Source of the DNA: Acidobacteriota bacterium
Lineage (GTDB): Bacteria > Acidobacteriota > Thermoanaerobaculia > Thermoanaerobaculales > Thermoanaerobaculaceae
NCBI GenBank assembly: GCA_021818005.1
Contig: JAKAFI010000004.1
Location: 1 to 34,813 of the forward strand
Length of the DNA: 34,813 nt
Direction: 5' to 3'
Each line of letters starts with the position of its first letter. The stretch's first letter is position 1. This document shows positions 14,539 to 22,126 of the stretch, piece after piece. A model generated the notes under the pieces. The model saw nothing but the letters and a program-made list of their open reading frames with translations. It was not told the origin of the DNA and ran no database searches. A program made the translations under genes and the position numbers.

Positions 14539-16442
14539 CAGGAACCCCCTCGCACCGGCTGCAACGTCCGCCCGCGGCGGAACGCCTCCTCCTCGAGATA
14601 GCCCCACAACTGGCGCGCGAACGAGCGCGCCTCGGCCTCGGAGGCGTTCATCGTCTGGACGTGGAAGTGGACCTCGCCGACGCTGATCGCACCGCCACCG
14701 CCGACGGGCGTGACCGTCTCCCCGCCGTGGACGACCGCGAGCGCGGGCGCCCCGACCGGGCCCGGCACGACGCCGCCGGTTGCGAAGCCGCCCACGAAGT
14801 TCGTGATGCCGCCGATGGCGTTGCCGATGGCCCCGCCCACGTTGCCCGCGATGTCGCCACCGAGCTTCATGCCGGGGATCTTCGAGACGGTGTCGATGGC
14901 CTCCTTGGCCTTCGTGATGACGGTCCCGATCGCGTCGACGACGAGCTGGATGGCGGCCCGCGCCACGTCGAAGCCGGCCCCGATGATCTTCCCGAGCCCG
15001 CCGATGAAGTTCATGGCGCTCTTGTTCGCGCTGATCTCGTCGCCCATCTTGCCCAGCCAGTCGACGACCGCGCTGATCGCGTCGCCGGCCAGGCCGAAGG
15101 CCGTGCCGATGAGGTCGGCTGCCGAGCGCAGGACGTCCATGAGCGGCTTGTTCGAGGTAATCCAGGTGGCGAGGCCGGTGAGGAACCCGATGGTCGCCGA
15201 GATGACCTTGCCGGCCGCGGCGACGGCCTTGTTGAGCCCGCCCTCCCAGACGCGGATGGCGAAGTCCTGGATCACGGGGGCGACCTTCGTGACCATGACC
15301 GTCGCGAGGGCGCCCAGCTTCGTGGCAATGTCCACCACGGTGGGCGCCACGTCCTTGGCGACCTGCGCGCCGAACGCGGCGGCCTTCACCGCGAGGTCGA
15401 GGAACGAGGGCACGAGCGCCTTCATCTGGTCGAGCAGCGGCCCGACCGCGGTGCGCTGGAAGACGAGCAGCTGGTCGATCAGCGGCGAGAGCGCCTGCGC
15501 GACCGGGTTGCCCTGCGCCGCGAGCTCGCGGAAGTCGTCGGCGAGCACGCCGAGGTCGCCGCCCTGCGAGGCGACGTCGGCGAAGAGGCCGCCGATCAGG
15601 CTGGCGACCGGCTCGAGGGCCGGGAAGATCTGCTGGCTGAGGACGTTCGAGAGGTTGAGGAGGACCGGCAGCACGGCCTCGGCGAGCGACTTCTGCACCT
15701 CGCCCCAGGCGAGGCCGAGCTTCGCCACCGCGCCCGCCGCGCTGTTGCCGTAGGCGACCGTCGAGCCGCCGAACTCGCGGTTGAGTTCGCCCAGGATGAT
15801 CTTCTGTGCGTCGAGCGTCTTGCCGTGCTCGACGAGCGTCTTGATCTGGTCCTTCTGCTGCTGGGTGAACGTGACGCCGACGCGTTGCAGGGCTGTCACG
15901 CCCTTGATCGGGTCGTTCAGGGCCTTGCCGAGCTGCATGGCCGAACTCGCGCCGTCCTGCCCGAGCGCGATCGACATGTCGAGGGCCGTCTTCGTGGCCC
16001 GGGTGAAGACATCGTTGCCCTTGCCCGCCTCGTTCCGCACGTTCGTGAACGTCAGGAGCATGTTGGCCGTGCTGCGCGTGACCTGGTCGTCGATGCCCGA
16101 CTTCAGGCGCAGCGAGGCGGCGAGGCCCTCGATGTCCTTCTGCGTGACCTTCGCGACGCCGCCGGTCGACTTGATGACGGCCGCCGTCTGGGCCATCTTC
16201 TGCTGCTCGTCGACGAGCGACTTGGCGCCGAAGGCGATCTGCGAGCCGAGCGCGGCGATCCCGGCCAGGGCCGCCCCCGCGGCCACCTTGCCGAGATCGA
16301 CGATCGCCCCACCGGCGGCCTTCAGCCCGCCGCCGACCTTGCCCGCGGCGCTGTGCAGCCCGCCGAGCGACTTCGTGGCCTTGCCGATCTCGGCCGACGC
16401 CTCGTCACGCGCCCGGACGATCAGGGACAGGATGTCATCCAT
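14538..16442 (-). CDS. Tail tape measure protein
   Basis: 634 residues with the usual composition: a helical N-terminus (ILSLIVRARDEASAEIGKAT), a hydrophobic stretch at about 45-75, a conserved-looking 80-230 region (TFTNVRNEAGK, then GQDGASSAMQLGKALNDP), further hydrophobic helices, and a Gly-rich C-terminus. By the rough relation of tape-measure length to tail length, it suggests a tail of about 95 nm. It overlaps the tail-chaperone extension by 8 nt. It threads the tail tube and sets tail length, and its hydrophobic helices may help DNA cross the membrane. Confidence 0.92.
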   Translation of the reverse strand: MDDILSLIVRARDEASAEIGKATKSLGGLHSAAGKVGGGLKAAGGAIVDLGKVAAGAALAGIAALGSQIAFGAKSLVDEQQKMAQTAAVIKSTGGVAKVTQKDIEGLAASLRLKSGIDDQVTRSTANMLLTFTNVRNEAGKGNDVFTRATKTALDMSIALGQDGASSAMQLGKALNDPIKGVTALQRVGVTFTQQQKDQIKTLVEHGKTLDAQKIILGELNREFGGSTVAYGNSAAGAVAKLGLAWGEVQKSLAEAVLPVLLNLSNVLSQQIFPALEPVASLIGGLFADVASQGGDLGVLADDFRELAAQGNPVAQALSPLIDQLLVFQRTAVGPLLDQMKALVPSFLDLAVKAAAFGAQVAKDVAPTVVDIATKLGALATVMVTKVAPVIQDFAIRVWEGGLNKAVAAAGKVISATIGFLTGLATWITSNKPLMDVLRSAADLIGTAFGLAGDAISAVVDWLGKMGDEISANKSAMNFIGGLGKIIGAGFDVARAAIQLVVDAIGTVITKAKEAIDTVSKIPGMKLGGDIAGNVGGAIGNAIGGITNFVGGFATGGVVPGPVGAPALAVVHGGETVTPVGGGGAISVGEVHFHVQTMNASEAEARSFARQLWGYLEEEAFRRGRTLQPVRGGS

Positions 16443-16659
16443 CGCGCCCCTCCAGCGCCTCCTGGCGGCTCTTCGCGAGCGCCGCGAGGTGCACGAGGTA
16501 CTCGGCCACGGGCGCCGGGGTCTCGAGCTGTTCCATCACCTGCCGGTAGCTCGCCTTCTGCTGCCACATGAGCCAGGCCACGTACAGGTCGGTGGGCCAG
16601 CTGGGATCCGGCTCACCGGTGGCCAGGGCACCGATCAGGGTGCCCGTGAAGCGTTTGGG
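16435..16659 (-). CDS. Tail assembly chaperone extension (gpT-like), made by -1 frameshift
   Basis: The frame …RPKRFTGTLIGALATGEPDPSW…LEGRDG has no good start of its own and continues the chaperone from 16635-17066 after the slippery heptamer. The fused product would be about 210 residues. It contains SWPTDLYVAWLMWQQKASY, which resembles the T part that binds the tape measure in lambda GT. The stop overlaps the tape-measure start by 8 nt. The larger ORF-track item (343 aa) is mostly shadow. Confidence 0.85.
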   Translation of the reverse strand, partial: PKRFTGTLIGALATGEPDPSWPTDLYVAWLMWQQKASYRQVMEQLETPAPVAEYLVHLAALAKSRQEALEGRDG

Positions 16660-17066
16660 TCGGCCCGTTCCCCGGCGAGGGCCGCCTCCTGTGCCTCGAA
16701 GAGCGCCGCGAGGTCGTCGGCGTCCATGTCCTTCACCCCGGCCGGGAACTCGATCGCATCGCCGTCCGGGTTCGTCACGCCGTCCCAGCCCCACGCGCAG
16801 GCCGACACGACGTTGATGCGGTACTGCGTCACGGCGTCGAGCGCGGCGGCCGGGTCGCCGAGGGCGTTGACGAGCGCGAGCGGGTCCGACTCGGGCGTGA
16901 GTGCCGCCAGCTGGTCGGCCGGCAGCACGCGCGTGAGCCCGAGCATGGCCGCCACGCGCAGGCGGTTCTGTTCGACGGAGAGGCGGCGGCGCACCCACGC
17001 CGTGCCGCCGTGCGGCAGCTCGACCGCCTCGAGGTTCGGGTGGACGGTCGCGTCGGAGGGGCGCAT
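16635..17066 (-). CDS. Tail assembly chaperone (gpG-like)
   Basis: 143 residues from ATG 17066, which overlaps the tail-tube stop by TGATG. It is mainly helical, starting MRPSDATVHPNLEAVELPHG. A WVRRRLSVEQNRLRVAAMLGL helix is followed by DADDLAALFEAQEAAL. Short tail-chaperone genes between the tube and tape measure are nearly universal in siphophages. Most ribosomes stop at 16635, and a fraction shift frame at 16653-16659. Confidence 0.85.
   Translation of the reverse strand: MRPSDATVHPNLEAVELPHGGTAWVRRRLSVEQNRLRVAAMLGLTRVLPADQLAALTPESDPLALVNALGDPAAALDAVTQYRINVVSACAWGWDGVTNPDGDAIEFPAGVKDMDADDLAALFEAQEAALAGERADPNASRAP
16653..16659 (-). promoter_or_regulatory. -1 ribosomal frameshift slippery site CCCAAAC
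   Basis: On the minus strand the chaperone gene reads GAC CCA AAC, so the heptamer C CCA AAC fits the X XXY YYZ rule exactly. Slipping one base back gives CCC AAA CGC TTC and enters the open frame that ends at 16435. This is the classic tail-chaperone (G/GT) signal. Confidence 0.88.
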
Positions 17067-18061
17067 CAGGCGAGCGCCGCCAGACCGTTGACGTGGACGG
17101 CCTGCCAGTCGGCCGCCAGCCCGGTGTCGTACAGGGCCGACAGTTCGAGCTCGGCCGTGATGAGCCCGTTGTCGTCGCCCATGGCGAACGTGCGCCAGGC
17201 TCCGGCGATGTCGAGCTGCGCCCGGTAGTTCGAGCCGCCCAGCACGGCCCCCGTGCGCACGAGGCGCAGCTTCTTGATGTTCGCCGCGCGGAAGTCGTCG
17301 TACTCGGTCGTGGCGCTGAACTCGGCCACCACCTTCGCCGAGACCTTGCGCGCCTCGACGAGGGCCGTCTTCGCCGGGGCGTACAGGTCGCCGCCCGTGG
17401 CGTTGCCGTCGAGCGTGTTGCGATCGACGACGCCGTCCTCGATCGTGACGTCGGCCGACACGACACGCCCGACGATCTCGGTCGTGCCGAACGTCGTCGT
17501 GTCGACGTAGACCTTCGTACCGCTGCCCTCGACGTGCGTCACGCTCCGCGCCGAGAGCGCCGCCGTCTTCGCCTGCTTCTTCACGACGAGCCCGAGGAGG
17601 TCGACGTCGGCCCGCCAGACGTCGTTCTGGCGGATCTGGAGGGCGAGCTTCTTGCCGGTGCAGCCGGACACCTGGAACTCGGTCGGCCAGGTGTCCTTGC
17701 CGCCCAGCTCGATCGTGGCGCGCTTCTTGTCGTCGGCCGCGTCGTTGGGCTTCTGCGTCCAGGTCTTGTCGGCGCCCGCGCCCACGCCCGCCGTGACCGG
17801 CGTGGCGAAGAGGTTGAGCCACCAGGGCGCGTCGTCGTAGGACCAGGGCAGCTTCTTGAAGCTGACCGCGGCGTGGCGGGCGCCCGGGTATGCCTTGTGG
17901 CCGGTCGCGTAGGACCCGGCGACGTGGACGATGATCGCCTCGGCGCCCTCGTCGAGGGAGACCGAGCCCGGCTCCATGTCGATGACACGGGTGGCCGGGA
18001 CCGCCGTGCCCGCGATCGATTCGTAGCCGGCCTGCGCGATGGCCAGGGTGAGGACGGGCAT
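17066..18061 (-). CDS. Major tail tube protein
   Basis: 331 residues. The N-terminus (AGYESIAGTAVPATRVIDMEP) is typical of long siphophage tail tube proteins that resemble lambda V or the SPO1 tube families. Beta-rich segments run throughout (e.g. TEFQVSGCTGKKLALQI and TTFGTTEIVGRVVSADVTIED). At 331 residues it is long enough for an added C-terminal domain. Its place directly before the chaperones fixes the assignment. Confidence 0.87.
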   Translation of the reverse strand: MPVLTLAIAQAGYESIAGTAVPATRVIDMEPGSVSLDEGAEAIIVHVAGSYATGHKAYPGARHAAVSFKKLPWSYDDAPWWLNLFATPVTAGVGAGADKTWTQKPNDAADDKKRATIELGGKDTWPTEFQVSGCTGKKLALQIRQNDVWRADVDLLGLVVKKQAKTAALSARSVTHVEGSGTKVYVDTTTFGTTEIVGRVVSADVTIEDGVVDRNTLDGNATGGDLYAPAKTALVEARKVSAKVVAEFSATTEYDDFRAANIKKLRLVRTGAVLGGSNYRAQLDIAGAWRTFAMGDDNGLITAELELSALYDTGLAADWQAVHVNGLAALA

Positions 18062-18065
18062 CGGA

Positions 18066-18281
18066 TCAGACCTCCGTCGGCTCTGCCGGCGCGGCCGGCG
18101 TCTGTGCCGGCTCGGCCGGCGGCTCCGTGGTGAAGGCGGGCGGCTGGTACGCCAGCAGGCGGGCGGCCGTCTCCGCGTCGCAGTCGGTGACGACGGCGGG
18201 CACGCCCGGGATGTACGTGCCGTCGGCGGCGGGGTAGAGCCGCACGGTGGCCGGATCCGCCGTGGGCGTGCGCTTCGTCAT
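18066..18281 (-). CDS. Small head-tail region protein
   Basis: 71 residues from ATG 18281. A folded-looking N-terminus (VRLYPAADGTYIPGVPAVV, then CDAETAARLLAYQ) precedes a Pro/Ala/Glu-rich tail. The pattern resembles another small gene in this genome (21907-22122), which also holds a YDLPD/EAAxLI-like element. Many phages have such short proteins near the connector genes. No specific role is known. Confidence 0.65.
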   Translation of the reverse strand: MTKRTPTADPATVRLYPAADGTYIPGVPAVVTDCDAETAARLLAYQPPAFTTEPPAEPAQTPAAPAEPTEV

Positions 18282-18289
18282 CGCTCCTC

Positions 18290-18742
18290 CTATGGCGTGA
18301 AGTCCGCGGCCACACGCCGGCGGACGCCGATGCGGATGCTCATCACGAGGTAGGGCAGCGGACGCTCGCTCGTGCCCCAGTCCTCCATGTCGACCTTGCC
18401 GTGGCCCGCGTACCACGAGTCGAGGCACGTCCCGCCGAGGTCGCGGTCGGTGCGCCAGGCGGCCTCGAAGCGGTCGGGGAAGGCGAGCAGCGTGGCGTAC
18501 CCGCCGGGCAGCGACGCCTTGGGCACGTAGACGCGGAACTCGAGCTCGTCGACGAACACGGTCGTCGAGAAGCCCTGCGTGCCCGTGCCCGGGTTGAGGT
18601 AGCCGACCGCGTAGGGTGAGCCAGGCAGCTCGAGCGGCATGGCCGGCACGGCAGGATCAGCGCCGGCGCCCGATGCGCCGACGATGCCCTCGATGGCGGC
18701 GACCTTCCGCGCGGCGGCGTCGAGGATCTCGACCAGGCTCAT
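18290..18742 (-). CDS. Tail terminator / minor tail protein candidate
   Basis: 150 residues from ATG 18742, which overlaps the gp10-like gene's stop (ATGA). It has an N-terminal helix (SLVEILDAAARKVAAIEGI), then beta strands including TTVFVDELEFRVYVPK and a PLPYLVMSIRIGVRRRV end. Length, fold pattern and position between the HK97 gp10-like protein and the tail tube all fit a tail-terminator (gpU-like) role. This is position-based. Confidence 0.65.
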   Translation of the reverse strand: MSLVEILDAAARKVAAIEGIVGASGAGADPAVPAMPLELPGSPYAVGYLNPGTGTQGFSTTVFVDELEFRVYVPKASLPGGYATLLAFPDRFEAAWRTDRDLGGTCLDSWYAGHGKVDMEDWGTSERPLPYLVMSIRIGVRRRVAADFTP

Positions 18743-19248
18743 TCGGCCTCCTCGACTTCCTTCACGATCGCCTTGCGCATCGCCTCGAGGCCGGCTCCCC
18801 GGCTTCCGGCGACGGCGGCGCCGACCCACGGGTGCGGCTGGTTGCCGGGGTGGTGGACGACCCGCGCGAAGCGATTGCCGCCGATGGCGAGCCCGCCGCG
18901 CAGCGAGAGCGCGGCGATACGGTGCGGCTTCGTGGCGTTGATCGCGAGATGGCGGTAACGCGAGGTCGGCCCCGCGACCGCGGCCGGCGGCGAGCCGCGC
19001 AGCGTCTTCGACTTGATGCTCTTGTAGAGGCCGCCGCGCTTGGCCGACGAGTTCCGGCCGAAGCCGGGATCGACGCCCGCCTTCACGCGCGCCGGGGCGC
19101 CGCGCTGGATGGCCTTGCGGTAGACGCGGGCCCCCGACTGCACGCCCTTCTTCAGCTTGCGGTCGAGGGCGGGCTGCTCGAACGCCTGGAGCTTCTTCAG
19201 CGCCTCGTCGTAGCCCTGCATGACGACGTTCCAGTCGGTGGCGCTCAT
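18739..19248 (-). CDS. HK97 gp10-like head-tail / tail-completion protein
   Basis: 169 residues from ATG 19248. It begins with a helix (YDEALKKLQAFEQPALDRKLKKGVQSGARVYRKAI), followed by GAPARVKAG and a basic GLYKSIKSK stretch. The second half holds RHLAINATKPHRI and HHPGNQPHPWVGAAV, then a C-terminal helix. That order is the HK97 gp10 family pattern. These proteins join the head connector to the tail. It is coupled at both ends by ATGA. Confidence 0.8.
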   Translation of the reverse strand: MSATDWNVVMQGYDEALKKLQAFEQPALDRKLKKGVQSGARVYRKAIQRGAPARVKAGVDPGFGRNSSAKRGGLYKSIKSKTLRGSPPAAVAGPTSRYRHLAINATKPHRIAALSLRGGLAIGGNRFARVVHHPGNQPHPWVGAAVAGSRGAGLEAMRKAIVKEVEEAE

Positions 19249-20141
19249 ACGTGGCACCAGAACCGGCGCCGATAGCGCTCGATCGCCTTGTACACGTCGT
19301 AGGGGCGCACGTTCGGGGAGATCGCCCCGCCGCCGAACTCGTCGGGACCGGGCGAGCCGCCGAGCACGAACGAGTCGGCGCGGTAGATCTGGCGCGCCAG
19401 CGCGACCGTCGCGCGGCGGATGATCGAGGGCACCGCGGCGTAGCCGAAGGCCCCCGTCAGCTCGACGTTCCGCATGCCGCGTGGGAAGACGTAGAACAGC
19501 GACGGCCAGTCCGACAGCGCGAGGTGATCGTAGGGCTCGCCCGGCTCGCGCACGGACGGCTCGAGGTAGTAGTCGGACGCGAGGAGCGTCTGCCAGTTGC
19601 CGGCGACCGCGTCGGCCGTGCTCCACGCCACGCGCACGCTCGTGACCGAGACGAGGCCCTCGTGGAGGTGCAGGCGGCGGGCGCCGGTGCCGTCGTACAG
19701 GCGCGTCTCGTCGCCGCTGATCGCGGGATGCCGGAGGAAGTCCCAGCCGACCTCGGCGTCGATCGCGCGGCTGGCCTGCTCGAGCGCATCGTAGATGCGG
19801 GCATAGCGGGCGGCGCCCGGGACGCCCGATTCGAACCCCGCGAGGAACTCCTCGAGCGTCGCGTAGGCCGTGACCGTGCCGCCCTGGAAGGGCGCGCTGT
19901 ACGCGCTGAACACGGCGCCCGCGGCATCGCTCGTGCGCGTCCGGTACCAGGTCGTCGCGGTCCCGGCCGCATCCCACACGTCGTAGAGCGTCTGCGTCGA
20001 CACGAGCGGCAGCGTGCCGCCCTCGACGTAGGTGCCGTCCGCCGCGTCGGCCGATTCCCAGCGCAGCAGCGCGCCGGCCCCGTAGGCCGCCGGGTCGAGC
20101 AGCTCGGCCGCGTTCAGCACGCTGACCTGCAGGTGGATCAT
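19245..20141 (-). CDS. Head-tail connector with N-terminal Ig/FN3-like domain
   Basis: 298 residues from ATG 20141. Residues 1-95 look like an Ig or fibronectin-III fold: LLRWESADAADGTYVEGG, then TTWYRTRTSDAAGAVFSAYS. Residues ~100-298 resemble a gp6-type head-tail adaptor: YATLEEFLAGFESG, then ARIYDALEQASRAIDAEVGW. A decorative N-terminal domain on the connector is a variation, not standard. The ORF-track 938-residue frame is a shadow over its first two-thirds. Confidence 0.72.
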   Translation of the reverse strand: MIHLQVSVLNAAELLDPAAYGAGALLRWESADAADGTYVEGGTLPLVSTQTLYDVWDAAGTATTWYRTRTSDAAGAVFSAYSAPFQGGTVTAYATLEEFLAGFESGVPGAARYARIYDALEQASRAIDAEVGWDFLRHPAISGDETRLYDGTGARRLHLHEGLVSVTSVRVAWSTADAVAGNWQTLLASDYYLEPSVREPGEPYDHLALSDWPSLFYVFPRGMRNVELTGAFGYAAVPSIIRRATVALARQIYRADSFVLGGSPGPDEFGGGAISPNVRPYDVYKAIERYRRRFWCHV

Positions 20142-21469
20142 TCGGCCACTCCTCGGGAGCTGACGATGACGGGGGCGCCACCCGAGCCGTGGGACATGCC
20201 GCGCGGCATGGGCACGGCGTGGATGACCATGTGCGCGGCGAAGCCTTGGGCCGAGCGCGCCGGACCGGTGGTGCCCTCGCCCGCGAGGCTCGCGGCGAGC
20301 GCCGCGCTGCCCCAGCCGTGCGCGGTCTTCGCGCCGACGCCGGCGAGCGTCACGTGCACGACGCCGAAGCCGGACCCGATGCGCAGGCCAGCCGTCAGGG
20401 CGGTCCCGGCGCCGGTGAGCGTGATCGTGGCGACCACGGACCCCGCACCCGCGGCGGTCTTGCGTCCGCTCCCCGCGAGCGCGTCGCTGCTCACGAGCAC
20501 GCCAGCTCCGAGCGCCGTCTTCCGGCCCGCACCGCCCACGGCGAGCGTCGCCGCAGCGAGGCCGAGACCGGCGGCGAGCTTCCGGCCTGCGCCCGTCTCC
20601 GACCAGGTCGCGGCGGCCGTCCCGGTCCCCCGCGCGCTCTTCGATCCGGTGGCGGCGATCGACGCGACGACGGCCGTGGAGCCCGCGCCGCGCCCGAGCT
20701 TCTGACCGGCGCCCGCGAGCGACAGGCTGGCCGCGACGGTGCCCGCGCCGGAGTGCGTCTCGACGACCTTGCCGCCGGCGCCAGCGAGGCTGAACGTGGC
20801 GGCGACGCTGCCCGCGCCGATGCCGAGCTTGCGGCCCGTGCCGGCCGGCACGCCGCTCGCGGCCGCGGATCCTGCGCCGCGCGCGAGCTTCGCGCCCGCG
20901 CCCGCCTCCGCGCTCGCGACGCTCGCTGAACCTCCGGCGAGGCCGATCTTCTGGCCGCCGCCCGCGACGGACGACGCGCCCGAGACCGAACCCGAGCCGG
21001 TCACGGCGCCGGCGGTGTAGTCGACGATGATGTAGACGTAGTCGAGGTACGCGGTGTACGAGGTGTTGCCCGAACGCGTCGAGCCCACGCGCGCCTTGAC
21101 GGTCCCGGCCACCCGCAGGTCGGCGAGGGCGGCTCCGGGCACGTCCGCGCTGATGACGTTCGCGCTCGAGGTGCTCGTGGACGTGGTCTCGGTGCCGACG
21201 AGCGTGCCGCTGATCGCGCCGCGGATGCGCTCCGTGAGGGCGGTGTTCGCGCCCCACGCCTGGGCGTAGACGGTGACGCTGTTGATCGTCGAGCCGTCGG
21301 GGATGTCGCTGGTCGCGAAGGCCGGGAACCCGAAGTCGCTGTTCACGGTGGCGTTCTTCGCCGGGGCGCACGTCGCGTTCGACGAATCGTCGGCGTAGGC
21401 GTTCGTCGGCGCGGTCCACCCCGTCGTGACGACGGCGTTCGAGTTGGCGGCCTTCGTGACGGTCGGCAT
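20138..21469 (-). CDS. Virion protein with about twelve ~20-residue Gly/Ala repeats
   Basis: 443 residues. Residues 1-155 form a beta-rich domain (e.g. STINSVTVYAQAWGANTAL and YTAYLDYVYIIVDYTAG). From about 158 to 405 there are around twelve degenerate repeats of roughly 20 residues, of the form SVAATxSLAGAGxKxxxGAG. The repeats predict a long, regular, possibly fibrous or helical array of short strands, as in repetitive decoration or fibre proteins. It lies between the capsid-proximal genes and the connector, so capsid decoration or head fibre is possible. Function is otherwise unknown. Confidence 0.75.
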   Translation of the reverse strand: MPTVTKAANSNAVVTTGWTAPTNAYADDSSNATCAPAKNATVNSDFGFPAFATSDIPDGSTINSVTVYAQAWGANTALTERIRGAISGTLVGTETTSTSTSSANVISADVPGAALADLRVAGTVKARVGSTRSGNTSYTAYLDYVYIIVDYTAGAVTGSGSVSGASSVAGGGQKIGLAGGSASVASAEAGAGAKLARGAGSAAASGVPAGTGRKLGIGAGSVAATFSLAGAGGKVVETHSGAGTVAASLSLAGAGQKLGRGAGSTAVVASIAATGSKSARGTGTAAATWSETGAGRKLAAGLGLAAATLAVGGAGRKTALGAGVLVSSDALAGSGRKTAAGAGSVVATITLTGAGTALTAGLRIGSGFGVVHVTLAGVGAKTAHGWGSAALAASLAGEGTTGPARSAQGFAAHMVIHAVPMPRGMSHGSGGAPVIVSSRGVAE

Positions 21470-21472
21470 GGT

Positions 21473-21823
21473 CTAGCTCGGGTCGATGTGGCTGGAGGCG
21501 GCCAGGAACTTGTACTGGCCCTGCGCGGCGAAGACCTCGGTCGTCACCTGGATGGCGCCGAAGAAGGCCGCGCCGTTCCACAGCCCGACGTAGGCGACGG
21601 TCGTCGCCGGCACGTCGAACGTGACGTCGCCGGACAGGTACATCTGGCCGTTGGAGGCGGCCGACCAGGCGCACGTCTTGCGCGCGTAGGCGGGCGTGCC
21701 GCCGGACACCTCGTTGATGCCGGTCGCGCCCGGGTCGGCGGTGTGGAGGGACAGGGTGGTGATCTCGGTCCCGATGTGGTCGAGCGCCGAGTTCTTGGCC
21801 GCGGTCGCGAGTGCTGATGCCAT
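21473..21823 (-). CDS. Short tail-fibre-like structural protein
   Basis: 116 residues with GGAGG 6 nt before ATG 21823. The order TTLSLHTADPGATGINEVSGG, then ARKTCAWSAASNGQMYLSG, then VPATTVAYVGLWNGA resembles a common siphophage and prophage family. That family is often labelled tail-fibre or structural protein and has a jelly-roll-like fold. In this genome it lies beside the repeat-rich protein, and the two probably form one virion structure. Confidence 0.75.
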   Translation of the reverse strand: MASALATAAKNSALDHIGTEITTLSLHTADPGATGINEVSGGTPAYARKTCAWSAASNGQMYLSGDVTFDVPATTVAYVGLWNGAAFFGAIQVTTEVFAAQGQYKFLAASSHIDPS

Positions 21824-21826
21824 CGC

Positions 21827-21910
21827 CTACCTCCGGCGGTGCTTGTCCGCGGGGCGGCGGACCAGGTGGATGGCCGGGGACCGCGAGGCCCCCGGCCGGC
21901 TCGCGATCAT
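21827..21910 (-). CDS. 27-residue basic ORF between coupled genes
   Basis: Not in the ORF track. ATG 21910 overlaps the upstream stop as ATGA, and TAG at 21827 leaves 3 bp before the next ATG. The product (MIASRPGASRSP…HRRR) is short and basic. It may be a real peptide or only a ribosome ferry that couples translation of its neighbours, because its last codons contain the next gene's GGAGG site. Confidence 0.4.
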   Translation of the reverse strand: MIASRPGASRSPAIHLVRRPADKHRRR

Positions 21911-22122
21911 GCGCGCGACCCCTTGCGGAGCCGAGGCACGGTCGTCCGCTCGCGAAGCTCGTTGGTGGCGGTCTCGATGGGAGCGTCGGGCACGGGTGCG
22001 GCGTAGCCGGCCGCGATGAGCTCGACGGCCTCCCGGTCAGGCAGGTCGAGCTCGCCGCCAACCGGCGGCCAGTCCGCCCCGTCCCGGGTTCCGCTGATCC
22101 GCACCCGCATCACGACGCGCAT
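21907..22122 (-). CDS. Small capsid-region protein
   Basis: 71 residues, 4 bp after the capsid stop. It begins MRVVMRVRISGTRDGADWPPVGGELDLPDREAVELIAAGYA. This strand-loop-helix segment with DLPDxEAxxLIxAGxA is common in small phage proteins between the capsid and connector genes. The exact role is not established. Confidence 0.72.
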   Translation of the reverse strand: MRVVMRVRISGTRDGADWPPVGGELDLPDREAVELIAAGYAAPVPDAPIETATNELRERTTVPRLRKGSRA

Positions 22123-22126
22123 CGGA

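Noticed and set aside
14661-16571. 636-residue plus-strand ORF opposite the tape measure
   Set aside because: It has shadow composition (Asp/Arg/Leu-rich repeats) and no motif, and the tape measure on the other strand is certain.
20138-21000. CRISPR-like or tandem DNA repeat
   Set aside because: The periodicity comes from degenerate coding repeats (~20 residues) with poor DNA identity and no spacers.
19245-22061. 938-residue minus-strand ORF
   Set aside because: Only its last 298 codons look like protein. The rest is an Arg/His-rich alternate frame over the repeat protein and its neighbours. The true start is 20141.
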